64,000 nucleotides of DNA from Streptomyces curacoi (GCF_001513975.1 NZ_KQ947987.1:306019-370018), one strand, 5' to 3'. Positions 8,500 through 17,838 are shown, counted from the stretch's first letter. The notes: generated by a model from the letters alone, not told the origin. A program made the numbers and translations.

Positions 8500-10865
8500 C
8501 GGCTGGGCTCCATGCAGTACAGGGCTGATCGTGCGGCCTCGGCGTCAGGAGTCTCCCAGCCGCGCACACCGATGGTCACCTCTTCGCCGGGCAGCAGCGT
8601 CACGAGCCCGCGGTCGGCCCGCGCGTCCGGGTGCAGCCGGTCGGCCTGGAGCAGCAGGTCCCGTACGAGGGTGCGGGCCGTCACCGTGATCCCGCCGGGC
8701 GTGAGGGAGACGTCGAACTGCGGTCGCGGGTACGGGATTTCCCGGTCCGGGGCCGGGAAGTGCAGGGCTCGCAGCCCGTCCGCGTCCGCCACCAGGAACT
8801 CCTTCGGCCCGACGGGCTCCAGCTCCCTCGGTACGCCGACGCGAGCCACCGACCGCCCCTCGGCACCGAACCCCACACTCACCTCCCGGGCCACCACTCC
8901 CTCGACGGACATCCGCCGCAGCCGCACCGCCCCCGCCCACTTCGCCGCCCCCTGATTGACCACCGCCAACTCCAGTGACCCCTCCCGCGCTTGAAGCGTC
9001 AGCAGCCGGTCCGCGTACAGCCGCCGCAGCTCGTGGTACAGCGGCTTCGCCCGCCCGTCCCCGTCGATCGCCGCCCAGGACGTCACCGGCCAGCAGTCGT
9101 TGAGCTGCCATACGACGGTGCCCGCGCACACCGGCCAGTGCGACCGCCAGTGCTCGATCCCGGCCGCGACGGCCCGCGCCTGATTGACCTGCGTGAGGTA
9201 GTGCCAGCGGTCGAAGTCCCCCTCGGGGAAGACGAAATGCCGCTCCAGCCCCCGCCGCAGCTTGCCGTTGCCGTCGTCGGCCTTCTGGTGGTGCAGCATG
9301 CCGGGGGAGTCCGGGGCGAGTTCCTCGCCCGGCAGCGCGCGCCGTAGTGTCGCGTACGCGGGCGGCGCCTGCCAGCCGAACTCGGCCACGAAGCGGGGCA
9401 CGCTCAGCCGGTAGTCGGCGTAGTCCTCCCGGTTCCACACCTCCCACGAGTGGTGCGTGCCGTGTGCCGGATCGTTCGGATGCCGCTCCCACGACCCGGA
9501 CCAGGGGCTGCCCACCGTGTACGGCCGCGTCGGATCCAGCTCGGCCGCCACCCGCGGCAGCACGCCCAGGTAGTACCCCTCGCCCCAGGAGTCCCCGGCC
9601 AGCCGCCGCTCCCAGTCCCAGTCCCGAAAGCCCCACAGGTTCTCGTTGTTGCCGTTCCACAGCACCAGCGAGGGATGCGGCATCAGCCGTACGACGTTCT
9701 CGCGGGCCTCGGCCTCCACCTCCCCGCGCAGCGGCTGCTCCTCCGGGTAGGCGGCGCACGCGAACGGGAAGTCCTGCCAGACCAGCAGCCCCAGCTCGTC
9801 GCAGGCGTCGTAGAAGTCCTCGCTCTCGTAGATCCCGCCGCCCCAGACCCGTACGAGATCCACGCCCGCGTCGGCCGCCTGCGCGAGCCGCTCCCGGTAG
9901 CGCTCGCGGGTCACCCGGGACGGGAACACGTCGTCCGGGATCCAGTTGACGCCGCGTGCGAAGAGCCGCGCGCCGTTGACGACCAGGGTGAAGCCGGTGC
10001 CGTGCGCGTCGGGCCGGCGGTCCAGTTCGACGGTCCGGAAGCCGATCCGCCGTCGCCACACGTCCAGCACGTCGTCCCCGTGCCGAAGCGTCAACTCGAC
10101 GTCGTGCAGCGGCTGTTCGCCATACCCGCGAGGCCACCACAGCGCCGCGTCCGGCACGGTCAGCCGTACGACCCCACCCGTCCCGTCGACCACGGCCCGC
10201 GCCCGCACCCCGCCGACCGTGGCCTCGACGGTGAGCGGTGCCTCGACCCGGGTCCGCTCGACTTCGACCGCCAACTCGACCTGCCCCGCGCCCTGTGCGA
10301 CGGTCACCAGGGGCCGTACGCGGGCGATGCGGGCCGTCGACCAGTGCTCCAGGCGCACCGGCCGCCAGATCCCGGCCGTCACCAGGGTCGGCCCCCAGTC
10401 CCAGCCGAAGGAGCAGGCCATCTTGCGGATGTACTGGTAGGGCTCGGCATAGGCGGCCGGCCGCTCGCCCACCTTGCCGCGCACGGCCTCGGCCTCGGCG
10501 TAGGCGGAGACGAACCGCACGGCGAGCCGCCCCTGGAGCCCCGTCACATCGAAACGGTAGGAGCGGTGCATGTTCCGTGTCCGGCCGAGGAGTTGACCGT
10601 CGAGCGTGACCTCGGCGACGGTGTCGAGCCCCTCGAAGACGAGGTCGCTCTGCTCATGCCCGTCGACGCACTCCAGGTCGGTCTCGTACGTCCACTCCCG
10701 CCGCCCCACCCACGCGACCTCGGCCTCGTTCCGCCCGAGGAAGGGGTCCGGGATCATCCCGGCCGTCAGCAGGTCGGTGTGGACACAGCCCGGCACGACG
10801 GCGGGGAGCGCGGCTCCCTCGTGCCGCACGGTCCATCCCTCGGTGAGCGGTGTGGCCTGAAGCAT
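8496..10865 (-). CDS. Glycoside hydrolase family 2 beta-mannosidase
   Basis: The 789-residue enzyme begins with a GH2 sugar-binding jelly-roll (LVFEGLDTVAEVTLDGQLLG), then the Ig-like domain, then the catalytic barrel. The segment DLVRVWGGGIYESEDFYDAC and the acid/base motif LWNGNNENLWG (Asn-Glu) are typical of beta-mannosidases; the nucleophile is expected in RFVAEFGWQAP. There is no signal peptide, so it would act inside the cell on imported manno-oligosaccharides, which fits the divergent importer. Start ATG at 10865 has AGGGAG at 7 bases. It is the first gene of an operon with the LacI regulator. Confidence 0.93.
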   Translation of the reverse strand: MLQATPLTEGWTVRHEGAALPAVVPGCVHTDLLTAGMIPDPFLGRNEAEVAWVGRREWTYETDLECVDGHEQSDLVFEGLDTVAEVTLDGQLLGRTRNMHRSYRFDVTGLQGRLAVRFVSAYAEAEAVRGKVGERPAAYAEPYQYIRKMACSFGWDWGPTLVTAGIWRPVRLEHWSTARIARVRPLVTVAQGAGQVELAVEVERTRVEAPLTVEATVGGVRARAVVDGTGGVVRLTVPDAALWWPRGYGEQPLHDVELTLRHGDDVLDVWRRRIGFRTVELDRRPDAHGTGFTLVVNGARLFARGVNWIPDDVFPSRVTRERYRERLAQAADAGVDLVRVWGGGIYESEDFYDACDELGLLVWQDFPFACAAYPEEQPLRGEVEAEARENVVRLMPHPSLVLWNGNNENLWGFRDWDWERRLAGDSWGEGYYLGVLPRVAAELDPTRPYTVGSPWSGSWERHPNDPAHGTHHSWEVWNREDYADYRLSVPRFVAEFGWQAPPAYATLRRALPGEELAPDSPGMLHHQKADDGNGKLRRGLERHFVFPEGDFDRWHYLTQVNQARAVAAGIEHWRSHWPVCAGTVVWQLNDCWPVTSWAAIDGDGRAKPLYHELRRLYADRLLTLQAREGSLELAVVNQGAAKWAGAVRLRRMSVEGVVAREVSVGFGAEGRSVARVGVPRELEPVGPKEFLVADADGLRALHFPAPDREIPYPRPQFDVSLTPGGITVTARTLVRDLLLQADRLHPDARADRGLVTLLPGEEVTIGVRGWETPDAEAARSALYCMEPSR

Positions 10866-10935
10866 GCGCGCACTCCCTAAACCGATCAAGTCCAGTGCTG
10901 GGGACACATTTTGGCATCGTTGGCGAGATAGGGAC

Positions 10936-10959
10936 TTTACCGGTTAAGACAACGCTGTC
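10936..10959. promoter_or_regulatory. LacI-type operators between mannosidase and ABC importer
   Basis: GACAACGCTGTC at 10948-10959 is an imperfect palindrome with a central CG, the usual form of LacI-family operators. Directly beside it TTTACCGGTTAA (10936-10947) is a second CG-centred near-palindrome. Both lie in the 154-base gap between the mannosidase start (10865, minus) and the binding-protein start (11020, plus), a position from which one repressor could control both transcripts. Confidence 0.6.
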
Positions 10960-11019
10960 AGAGTTCCGAACCAGCCAACCCGCTCGTGCTCGTCCGTCCC
11001 GAGAACGGAGCTGATGCAC

Positions 11020-12333
11020 ATGAACCGCCGTCACATCCTCGCCATGGTCGTCGGAACGGCACTGCTGGTCCCCGCCTGCACCGGCACCGGAGGCTCGTCG
11101 CAAGGCGCGGAGGCCGAAGCGCCCGACGACCCGTCGAAGGTCACCGGAACCATCCAGGTCCTCACCGTGCGGACCGACCTGATCCAGGACGGCACGCTGA
11201 AGCGGTACGCCGCCGAGTTCAACAAGGTCTATCCGAAGGTCAAGGTCGAGTTCGACGGGCTCACGGACTACGAGGCCGAGGTCAAGATCCGTATGAACAC
11301 GAAGAACTACGGCGACGTCCTGCTGATCCCCGCCGTCATCAAGAAGGCGGACTACCCGAAGTTCTTCGCCTCCCTGGGCACCCAGGAGGAGCGCGGCAAG
11401 AAGTACCGCTTCACCGACTTCACCACCGTCGACGGCAAGGTCTACGGGCAGAGTCCGGTCGGTGTGAGCCCCGGTTTCGTCTACAACAAGCGGATCTGGA
11501 GGGAGGCCGGGGTCACCGAGTGGCCCACCACTCCGGCCGAGTTCCTCGACGACCTCAAGGCCATCAAGGCCAAGACCGACGCGATCCCCTACTACACCAA
11601 CTTCGCGGCCGGCTGGACGCTCAGCGGCTGGACGTCAGTCAACGGCTCGGTCCACTGCGACCCGAAGGCGACCGACAAGCTCGCCGAGGGAGACCCGTGG
11701 GCGAAGGGCGCCGATCTGCGGGTCGGCGACACGCTGCTCCACGACATGGTGAAGCAGGGCCTGGTCGAGAAGGACCCCACGACCAGCAACTGGGAGGAGT
11801 CCAAGGCCAGGACCGCGAAGGGCGAGATCGCCACCCAGTGGCTCGGCACCTGGGCGATCGTCCAGTTCAAGGACGCCGCCAAGAAGGCCGGCGTCAACCC
11901 CGACGACATCGGCTTCATGCCCTTCCCGGCCCAGGTCGACGGCAAGTTCTGCTCGGTCATCGGTCCCGACTACAACCAGGGCATCAACATCCACTCCCCG
12001 CACAAGGAGGCGGCCCGCGCCTGGATCGACTGGTTCACCGACAAGTCCGGCTACGTCGAGGACAACCTGGCCATCTCCCCGCTGAAGGGCGCCCCGCTGC
12101 CCGAGGTGATGAAGCCGTACGAGGCGGCGGGCGTGAAGTTCATCGAGGTGAACGACGCCAAGGGCGCCCAGGTCAAGCAGATCGACAGCGACTCGGAGGT
12201 CGGCATCAACGCCCCCGAGTACCGGCAGAACCTGGTCGACCTCGCCCGCGGGGCCCGGGACGGCAGCCTCGACGACTTCTTCGCCGACCTCAGCAAGCGC
12301 TGGACGGACGCCCGGAAGAACCTGGGGTCCTGA
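11020..12333 (+). CDS. ABC sugar-binding lipoprotein
   Basis: The 437-residue solute-binding protein of the CUT1 type has a twin-arginine-like n-region (MNRRHILAM) and a lipobox LVPAC with Cys20 as lipidation site. The mature part has family-1 extracellular binding features (GTIQVLTVRTDLIQDGTLKR, then FVYNKRIWREAGVTEWPTTP). The ATG at 11020 has GGAG 9 bases upstream; the ATG at 11014 is only 3 bases from it and less likely. It would capture an oligosaccharide outside the membrane and hand it to the two permeases that follow in the same operon. The manno-oligosaccharide guess comes from the divergent mannosidase. Confidence 0.92.
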   Translation: MNRRHILAMVVGTALLVPACTGTGGSSQGAEAEAPDDPSKVTGTIQVLTVRTDLIQDGTLKRYAAEFNKVYPKVKVEFDGLTDYEAEVKIRMNTKNYGDVLLIPAVIKKADYPKFFASLGTQEERGKKYRFTDFTTVDGKVYGQSPVGVSPGFVYNKRIWREAGVTEWPTTPAEFLDDLKAIKAKTDAIPYYTNFAAGWTLSGWTSVNGSVHCDPKATDKLAEGDPWAKGADLRVGDTLLHDMVKQGLVEKDPTTSNWEESKARTAKGEIATQWLGTWAIVQFKDAAKKAGVNPDDIGFMPFPAQVDGKFCSVIGPDYNQGINIHSPHKEAARAWIDWFTDKSGYVEDNLAISPLKGAPLPEVMKPYEAAGVKFIEVNDAKGAQVKQIDSDSEVGINAPEYRQNLVDLARGARDGSLDDFFADLSKRWTDARKNLGS

Positions 12334-13280
12334 TGACGGACACCACCCGGAAGACGGTCGTCGAGACCGCCGCGGGGGCGGCACCGCCCGCCCCCGCCCC
12401 GCCCCCGCGCCGGGCACGCGTCCGACGTGGCGTCACCCCCTGGCTCTTCCTGATCGCCCCGCTCGCGCTGCTGGTCACCTTCACCTACGCGCCGGTCGCG
12501 AACATGCTCGCGTACAGCTTCACCGACTGGGACGGCGTGAGCCCGGAACTGCACTACACCGGCGCCGGGAACTACACGGAGATCTTCACCCGCGAGGACC
12601 TCTTCCGGGTCTTCTTCGTGAGCGGCTACTACCTCGCCGCCTCCGCCGTCCAGATCATCGCCGCTCTCTACTTCGCGACGATCCTGAGCTTCAACGTCCG
12701 CTTCCGGAACTTCTTCAAGGGCGTGCTCTTCTTCCCGTATCTGATCAACGGGGTCGCGATCGGTTTCGTCTTCCTCTACTTCTTCCAGGACGGCGGCACC
12801 CTCGACTCGGTGCTGAGCCTGTTCGGCGTCCGGACGGACCACGCCTGGCTCGGCACGCCGTTCTCCGCCAACACCGCACTCGCGGGCGTGTCGGTCTGGC
12901 GCTACCTGGGCCTGAACTTCGTCCTGTTGCTGGGCGCGATCCAGTCGATCCCGGGGGAGCTGTACGAGGCGGCGGAACTGGACGGCGCGAACCGCTGGCA
13001 CCAGTTCCGCCACATCATCGCGCCCGGCATCAAGCCGGTCCTCACCCTGACGGTGATCCTCTCCATCTCCGGCTCGCTCTCGGTCTTCGAGATCCCGTAC
13101 ATCATGACCGGCGGGGCGACCGGCACGGAGACCTTCGTGATCCAGACGGTGAACCTGGCCTTCCGGTTCGGCAAGACGGGCCTGGCCTCCGCGGCCGCCG
13201 TGGTCCTCCTCCTGATCATCCTCCTGGTGACCTGGATCCAGCGGCGCCTGGTCCCCGACGACAAGGTTGATCTCGTATGA
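12333..13280 (+). CDS. ABC sugar permease, MalF type
   Basis: A 315-residue membrane protein with six predicted helices after a Pro-rich cytoplasmic N-terminus. The EAA loop, which contacts the ATPase, reads YEAAELDGANRWHQFRHIIAPG. The start codon overlaps the binding-protein stop (TGATG) and the stop overlaps the next permease (ATGA), so the three genes are tightly coupled. No ATPase gene is present in the operon. Streptomyces sugar importers of this type commonly share the ATPase MsiK encoded elsewhere, which would be expected here. Confidence 0.93.
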   Translation: MTDTTRKTVVETAAGAAPPAPAPPPRRARVRRGVTPWLFLIAPLALLVTFTYAPVANMLAYSFTDWDGVSPELHYTGAGNYTEIFTREDLFRVFFVSGYYLAASAVQIIAALYFATILSFNVRFRNFFKGVLFFPYLINGVAIGFVFLYFFQDGGTLDSVLSLFGVRTDHAWLGTPFSANTALAGVSVWRYLGLNFVLLLGAIQSIPGELYEAAELDGANRWHQFRHIIAPGIKPVLTLTVILSISGSLSVFEIPYIMTGGATGTETFVIQTVNLAFRFGKTGLASAAAVVLLLIILLVTWIQRRLVPDDKVDLV

Positions 13281-14107
13281 CGCGCCGTACAGTCGCCCGC
13301 ACCCTCGTGTACCTGTCGCTGATCGCCGCGACGGGGGTGGTCCTGCTGCCGCTCGTCGTCGTCCTGCTGACCTCCCTCAAGACCGAGAAGGAGATGGCGG
13401 ACGCCGACGGGGCGCTGTCGCTGCCTGAGAGCCTGTTCAACTTCCACAACTACGCGGACGCGTTCCAGGACGGCCGTATGCTCTCGGCGTTCGGCAACAC
13501 GGCCTTCATCCTGGTGTTCGCCATCGGCGGCACGGTCCTCATCGGCTCGATGACCGCGTACGCCATCGACCGCTTCACCTTCCGCTTCAAGAAGCTGGTG
13601 GTGGCGCTCTTCCTGATCGCCGCGCTGGTCCCCGGCGTGACCACCCAGGTGGCGACCTTCCAGATCGTCAACAGCTTCGGCATGTTCGACACCCTCTGGG
13701 CGCCGATCGCGCTCTACATGGGCACGGACATCGTCTCGATCTACATCTTTCTGCAGTTCGTCCGGTCCATCCCCATCTCCCTCGACGAGTCGGCCCGCCT
13801 GGAGGGCGCCAACACCTTCACGATCTACCGAAAGATCATCTTCCCGCTGCTGAAGCCGGCCATGGCGACGGTGGTCATCGTCAAGGGGATCACCGTCTAC
13901 AACGACTTCTACATCCCCTTCCTCTACATGCCCTCCGAAGATCTTGGCGTGATCTCGACGTCCCTCTTCCGCTTCCGCGGCCCCTATGCGGCCCACTGGG
14001 AAACGATCTCGGCCGGAGCCATCCTGGTCGTCCTGCCGACCCTGGTCGTCTTCCTGAGCCTGCAGAGGTTCATCTACAACGGCTTCATGCGAGGAGCGAC
14101 CAGGTGA
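13277..14107 (+). CDS. ABC sugar permease, MalG type
   Basis: A 276-residue partner permease with six hydrophobic helices and the EAA motif DESARLEGANTFTIYRKIIF. It ends with the hydrophobic helix and short tail FIYNGFMRGATR that is common in MalG-like subunits. It overlaps the upstream permease by 4 bases and closes the importer operon. A truncated copy of the dispersed Streptomyces element (14121-14151) follows the stop and may help end transcription before the convergent RNase D gene. Confidence 0.93.
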   Translation: MTRRTVARTLVYLSLIAATGVVLLPLVVVLLTSLKTEKEMADADGALSLPESLFNFHNYADAFQDGRMLSAFGNTAFILVFAIGGTVLIGSMTAYAIDRFTFRFKKLVVALFLIAALVPGVTTQVATFQIVNSFGMFDTLWAPIALYMGTDIVSIYIFLQFVRSIPISLDESARLEGANTFTIYRKIIFPLLKPAMATVVIVKGITVYNDFYIPFLYMPSEDLGVISTSLFRFRGPYAAHWETISAGAILVVLPTLVVFLSLQRFIYNGFMRGATR

Positions 14108-14120
14108 TGGGCGTCCCATA

Positions 14121-14151
14121 GGCGCGCGGGGTCTGCGCGACCAGCCACGAC
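14121..14151. repeat. Dispersed Streptomyces element, partial copy 2
   Basis: GGCGCGCGGGGTCTGCGCGA followed by CCAGCCACGA matches the element at 7411-7440 with a few changes. It fills most of the 83-base gap between the convergent permease and RNase D genes. Confidence 0.65.
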
Positions 14152-14190
14152 GAACCCGCAGCCGCCGTACGTCAGAGCCCGCTACGGCGG

Positions 14191-15471
14191 CTAGGCGGAC
14201 AGAGCAGCAACCAGGACCGGCGTGACCTGCTCGACCTGCCAGGCCCGAGCACCGTGACCGGCCAGCGCCTCCGCGACCGACTCGGCGTCGACGACCTTCG
14301 GGGGCTCCCAGCAGAGCCGCCGCACGGTGTCCGGCGTGATCAGGTTCTCCTGCGGCATATCGAGCTGCTCGGCGAGCGCGGACACGGCGGCCCGAGCCGC
14401 GGACAGGCGCGCCGCGGCGGCCGGATCCTTGTCGGCCCACGCCCGCGGCGGCGGAGGCCCGGTCACCGGCTGCCCGGGCGACGGCAACTGCGACTCGGCC
14501 AAGGCCTTCGCCCGATCCACGGCGGACTGCCACTGCTCCAGCTGCCGCCGCCCCATCCGCTGCCCGAACCCATTCAGGGCAGAGAGGGCATGCACATTCC
14601 CCGGCATGGCGAGCGCGGCCTCCACGATGGCCGCGTCACTCAGCACCTTGCCCGGCGACACATCCCGCTTCTGGGCAATGCGATCCCGTGTCTGCCACAG
14701 CTCCCGCACCACGGCCAGCTGCCGACGCCGCCGCACCTTGTGCATCCCGGACGTCCGCCGCCACGGGTCCTTGCGCGGCTCGGCCGGCGGCGCGGCCGCG
14801 ATCGCGGCGAACTCCTCCCGCGCCCACTCCAGCTTCCCCTGCCGGTCCAGTTCCTTCTCCAGCGCGTCGCGCAGGTCTACCAGGAGCTCGACGTCCAGCG
14901 CCGCATACCGCAGCCAGGGCTCGGGCAGCGGCCGGGTCGACCAGTCGACGGCCGAGTGGCCCTTCTCCAGCACGTACCCGAGCACGCTCTCGACCATCGC
15001 GCCGAGACCGACTCTGGGGAACCCGGCGAGCCGCCCGGCCAGCTCGGTGTCGAACAGCCGGGTCGGCATCATGCCTATCTCACGCAGACAGGGCAGATCC
15101 TGGGTGGCTGCGTGCAGCACCCACTCCACGCCGGAGAGCGCCTCGCCGAGAGCGGACAGATCCGGACAGGCCACGGGGTCGATCAGCGCGGAGCCGGCAC
15201 CCTCGCGGCGCAGCTGCACCAGATAGGCGCGCTGGCCGTAGCGGTACCCGGACGCGCGTTCGGCGTCGACGGCGACGGGGCCCGAGCCCGCGGTGAAGGC
15301 GGCGATCACTTCAGCGAGCGCCGCCTCGTCGGCGATCACGGGCGGAATGCCCTCGCGGGGCTCCAGCAAAGGGATCGGCGCCTCCGTAACAGAAGATCCG
15401 CCGTCGTCCGGAGGGGCGCCTCCGGTGGTTCGCAGTGAACTGTCTGCTGCGGTCTCTTGGGCGTCGGTCAC
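14191..15471 (-). CDS. rnd: Ribonuclease D (DEDD 3'-5' exonuclease with HRDC domain)
   Basis: A 426-residue RNase D-like enzyme. The DEDD exonuclease begins with the D-x-E motif in GPVAVDAERASGYRYGQRAY, continues with the internal Asp region and ends with LRYAALDVELLVDLRDALE. An HRDC nucleic-acid-binding domain follows (LWQTRDRIAQKRDVSPGKVL). The family trims 3' ends of tRNA and other stable RNAs. The N-terminal 40 residues are variable and acidic. The start is a GTG at 15471. The neighbouring genes (permease, DUF4333) are unrelated, so it is probably its own transcription unit. Confidence 0.92.
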   Translation of the reverse strand: MTDAQETAADSSLRTTGGAPPDDGGSSVTEAPIPLLEPREGIPPVIADEAALAEVIAAFTAGSGPVAVDAERASGYRYGQRAYLVQLRREGAGSALIDPVACPDLSALGEALSGVEWVLHAATQDLPCLREIGMMPTRLFDTELAGRLAGFPRVGLGAMVESVLGYVLEKGHSAVDWSTRPLPEPWLRYAALDVELLVDLRDALEKELDRQGKLEWAREEFAAIAAAPPAEPRKDPWRRTSGMHKVRRRRQLAVVRELWQTRDRIAQKRDVSPGKVLSDAAIVEAALAMPGNVHALSALNGFGQRMGRRQLEQWQSAVDRAKALAESQLPSPGQPVTGPPPPRAWADKDPAAAARLSAARAAVSALAEQLDMPQENLITPDTVRRLCWEPPKVVDAESVAEALAGHGARAWQVEQVTPVLVAALSA

Positions 15472-15692
15472 ATGTCAAGGGTATCTGTCCGAGCGAACGT
15501 CTGACCTGCACCTTCTGGACATGCTGTCGCTGACCTGCGAAAACACGTCTCGTCGTTTCTCGCGTCCTACCGTTGCTTCTCGGCCACGCGTGCCCTCGAT
15601 GTGCCCTGCCCAGCGCTCTCACCAGGCTCCGCACACCCGGCGGGGACGATCCCTGCCGGGAAGCTCCATGGTGCGCAGCCGCATGGTCCGGC

Positions 15693-16001
15693 TCAGGAGA
15701 CCGTCTCGTCGGCCTTGATGTCGTACTTGATGGCGTTGCCGTCGACGGAGGTGACCCTGACGGTCACGCCGAGGCTGGTGCCGTCGCTCGCGCTGCGCTT
15801 GCAGCGCAGCGAGGTGCCGACCTTGCCGACGAGGTCCTCGGGGCAGGTGACGTCCGGCTTCGGCTGCCCCGTCTGCGCGGCGAGCTTCTCGGCCACCGTG
15901 TTCGCCACCTCGTCCTTGGACAGCTTGGCCTCCACCGAGCAGCCCCCCCAACAGCGCACCTGTCCATCAGCCCGGACTGCCCGCCCGGCGGCTCTTCGCA
16001 T
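15693..16001 (-). CDS. DUF4333 domain protein, signal peptide apparently damaged
   Basis: The 102-residue product carries a clear DUF4333 domain (SVEAKLSKDEVANTVAEKLA, then DVTCPEDLVGKVGTSLRCKR, with the usual cysteine pair). Relatives are exported lipoproteins with a signal peptide before a Cys directly ahead of this domain. Here the residues before it, RCWGGCSVEAK, lack a hydrophobic core. A run of seven G (minus strand, about 15942-15948) lies inside GGC; with six G the upstream frame would read GALLGGCSVEAK, a proper lipobox, but that frame meets a TGA eight codons earlier. The gene is either broken at its 5' end, wrongly sequenced there, or started differently. Function of the domain is unknown. 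Confidence 0.7.
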   Translation of the reverse strand: MRRAAGRAVRADGQVRCWGGCSVEAKLSKDEVANTVAEKLAAQTGQPKPDVTCPEDLVGKVGTSLRCKRSASDGTSLGVTVRVTSVDGNAIKYDIKADETVS

Positions 16002-16067
16002 CCTCCCGCTCCCGCCCGCGAGTGATCTTCACTTGCCTCCGTCTCCGAGGGGGTCCGTGGATGGACA

Positions 16068-16101
16068 GCGCCCGCCGACGGAACGTTCCGTCGGCGGGCG
16101 C
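16068..16101. terminator. Perfect 34-bp palindrome, likely terminator of whiI
   Basis: GCGCCCGCCGACGGAAC (16068-16084) is followed directly by its exact reverse complement (16085-16101), giving 17-bp arms. It lies about 150 bases past the whiI stop codon and upstream of the DUF4333 gene, which is read in the same direction, so it would insulate the two. Confidence 0.8.
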
Positions 16102-16252
16102 CTGAGGGTCGTCAACCAGTCAGCCGAGTGCGGGATCCGGTTCACGACAGGTGGGGGACGCGGCGGGAATCAGCGGCCGATCCCGGTCACGTCAGTGAAT
16201 GATCAAGGGTTTCAATGGCATGCGCCGGAGGTCGTCCGACGGCGGTGGACGG

Positions 16253-16915
16253 TCAGTGGATGATGCCCGTCCGCAGGGCCACGGCGACCATGCCGGCGCG
16301 GTCACCGGTGCCGAGCTTGCGGGCGATGCGGGCGAGGTGGCTCTTGACGGTAAGCGCGGACAGGCCCATCGAGACGCCGATCGCCTTGTTCGACTGGCCC
16401 TCCGCCACCAGCCGCAGCACCTCGACCTCACGACCGGAGAGCTCGCGGTAGCCGCCCGGGTGGCTCGGAGCACCCGGGTGGCGACGGTGCATACGGGCGG
16501 CGGCAGCGCCGATGGGGGCCGCACCGGGCCGGGTGGGGAGCCCGACGTTGGTGCGGGTGCCGGTGACGACGTAACCCTTCACGCCGCCGGCGAGGGCGTT
16601 GCGTACCGCGCCGATGTCGTCGGCGGCGGAGAGGGCGAGGCCGTTGGGCCAGCCCGCGGCGCGGGTCTCCGACAGGAGGGTGAGGCCGGAGCCGTCGGGC
16701 AGGTGGACGTCGGCGACGCAGATGTCGCGGGGGTTGCCGATGCGGGGACGAGCCTCCGCGATGGACGAGGCCTCGATGACATCGCGCACACCGAGCGCCC
16801 AGAGATGGCGGGTGACGGTGGAGCGGACGCGGGGATCGGCCACGACCACCATGGCGGTCGGCTTGTTCGGGCGGTAGGCGACCAGGCTTGCGGGCTGCTC
16901 GAGGAGAACGGACAC
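16253..16915 (-). CDS. whiI: WhiI-type orphan response regulator for sporulation
   Basis: A 220-residue atypical response regulator with a C-terminal LuxR-type helix-turn-helix (YRELSGREVEVLRLVAEGQS, then ALTVKSHLARIARKLGT). The receiver keeps the phospho-acceptor position (Asp69 in CVADVHLPDGSG) and Lys in GGVKGYVV, but has only one acidic residue at the end of strand 1 (VVADP), so the phosphorylation pocket is incomplete. No sensor kinase is adjacent. Size, sequence and neighbourhood (DUF3000, hemE) match WhiI of Streptomyces, which is known to pair with BldM and control late sporulation genes. The 245-base gap upstream holds its promoter but no gene. Confidence 0.85.
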   Translation of the reverse strand: MSVLLEQPASLVAYRPNKPTAMVVVADPRVRSTVTRHLWALGVRDVIEASSIAEARPRIGNPRDICVADVHLPDGSGLTLLSETRAAGWPNGLALSAADDIGAVRNALAGGVKGYVVTGTRTNVGLPTRPGAAPIGAAAARMHRRHPGAPSHPGGYRELSGREVEVLRLVAEGQSNKAIGVSMGLSALTVKSHLARIARKLGTGDRAGMVAVALRTGIIH

Positions 16916-17160
16916 CAGGCCTCCTGGGTGCGGGGACGGCTTTCAAGGTCACAGTCGTCTTCGGCACCAAACCCGTGGCCCTTTAGGGAAAGATCACGAT
17001 TTAGTGAGTAACAATCGGGGCAATTCGGACGCATGGTCGATCGTTCGGCGATTGAATCGGTTCGATCAGGGACTGTTCCTGACCGAAAGTGGCCGTATCG
17101 ACAAAGTGATGGTCAAGTGGGTGGCGATCACGGGTGCGGTGGGCAAGGGGACCGTGGCGG

Positions 17161-17838
17161 TCAGCGGGACTGCGGGCCGCGACGCTGCGGCAGCGTCACC
17201 ACGGACGCGTCGCCCGGACCCGCCGGCGGCAGGCCCGCGACCTGGGCGAGCAGGTCGCACCAGGACGCCAGGTGGCCCGCGGTGTCCGGGATGCCGCCCA
17301 GGCCCTCGAGGGGCGTCCAGGAGGCGCGGATCTCGATCTGCGAGGCCGCCGGGCGCTCGGCGAGACCGCCGAAGTAGTGGGAGCTGGCACGCGTGACGGT
17401 GCCGCTCGGTTCGCCGTACGACAGCCCGCGCGCCTGCAGCGCGCCCGTCAGCCAGGACCAGCACACGTCGGGCAGCAGCGGGTCGGCGGCCATCTCCGGC
17501 TCCAGCTCCGCCCGCACGAGGGTCACCAGCCGGAAGGTGCCCCGCCAGGCGTCGTGGCCCGCCGGGTCGTGCAGCAGCACCAGGCGGCCGTCGGCCAGGT
17601 CCTGGTCGCCGTCGACGACGGTGGCCTCCAGCGCGTACGCGTACGGGGCCAGGCGCTGGGGTGCCTTCGTCTGCGCGACCTCGATCTGCGGCCGCAACCG
17701 ACTGCTGCGCAGCGCCTCGACCGCGGCTCGGAAAGCCAGCGGAGCCGTACTGCTCGAATGCCCGTCCGCCTCCCCGGTCTCCTTCGCGTCATCCATTCCG
17801 CCAGTGCCGTCCGACAGTCGTTCCTGAGCCGCAGCCAT
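17161..17838 (-). CDS. DUF3000 domain protein, 225 aa
   Basis: A conserved actinobacterial protein of unknown function. After a variable 35-residue start the family core begins (FRAAVEALRSSRLRPQIEVA) and includes LAPYAYALEATVVDGD, GRLVLLHDPAGHDAWRGTFR and WCDLLAQVAGLPP. No membrane segment, signal or catalytic motif is visible. It is divergent from hemE with about 210 bases between start codons, and lies upstream of whiI in the same direction, separated by 245 bases. The constant position next to hemE in actinomycetes may suggest a link to heme or redox, but that is only context. Confidence 0.85.
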   Translation of the reverse strand: MAAAQERLSDGTGGMDDAKETGEADGHSSSTAPLAFRAAVEALRSSRLRPQIEVAQTKAPQRLAPYAYALEATVVDGDQDLADGRLVLLHDPAGHDAWRGTFRLVTLVRAELEPEMAADPLLPDVCWSWLTGALQARGLSYGEPSGTVTRASSHYFGGLAERPAASQIEIRASWTPLEGLGGIPDTAGHLASWCDLLAQVAGLPPAGPGDASVVTLPQRRGPQSR

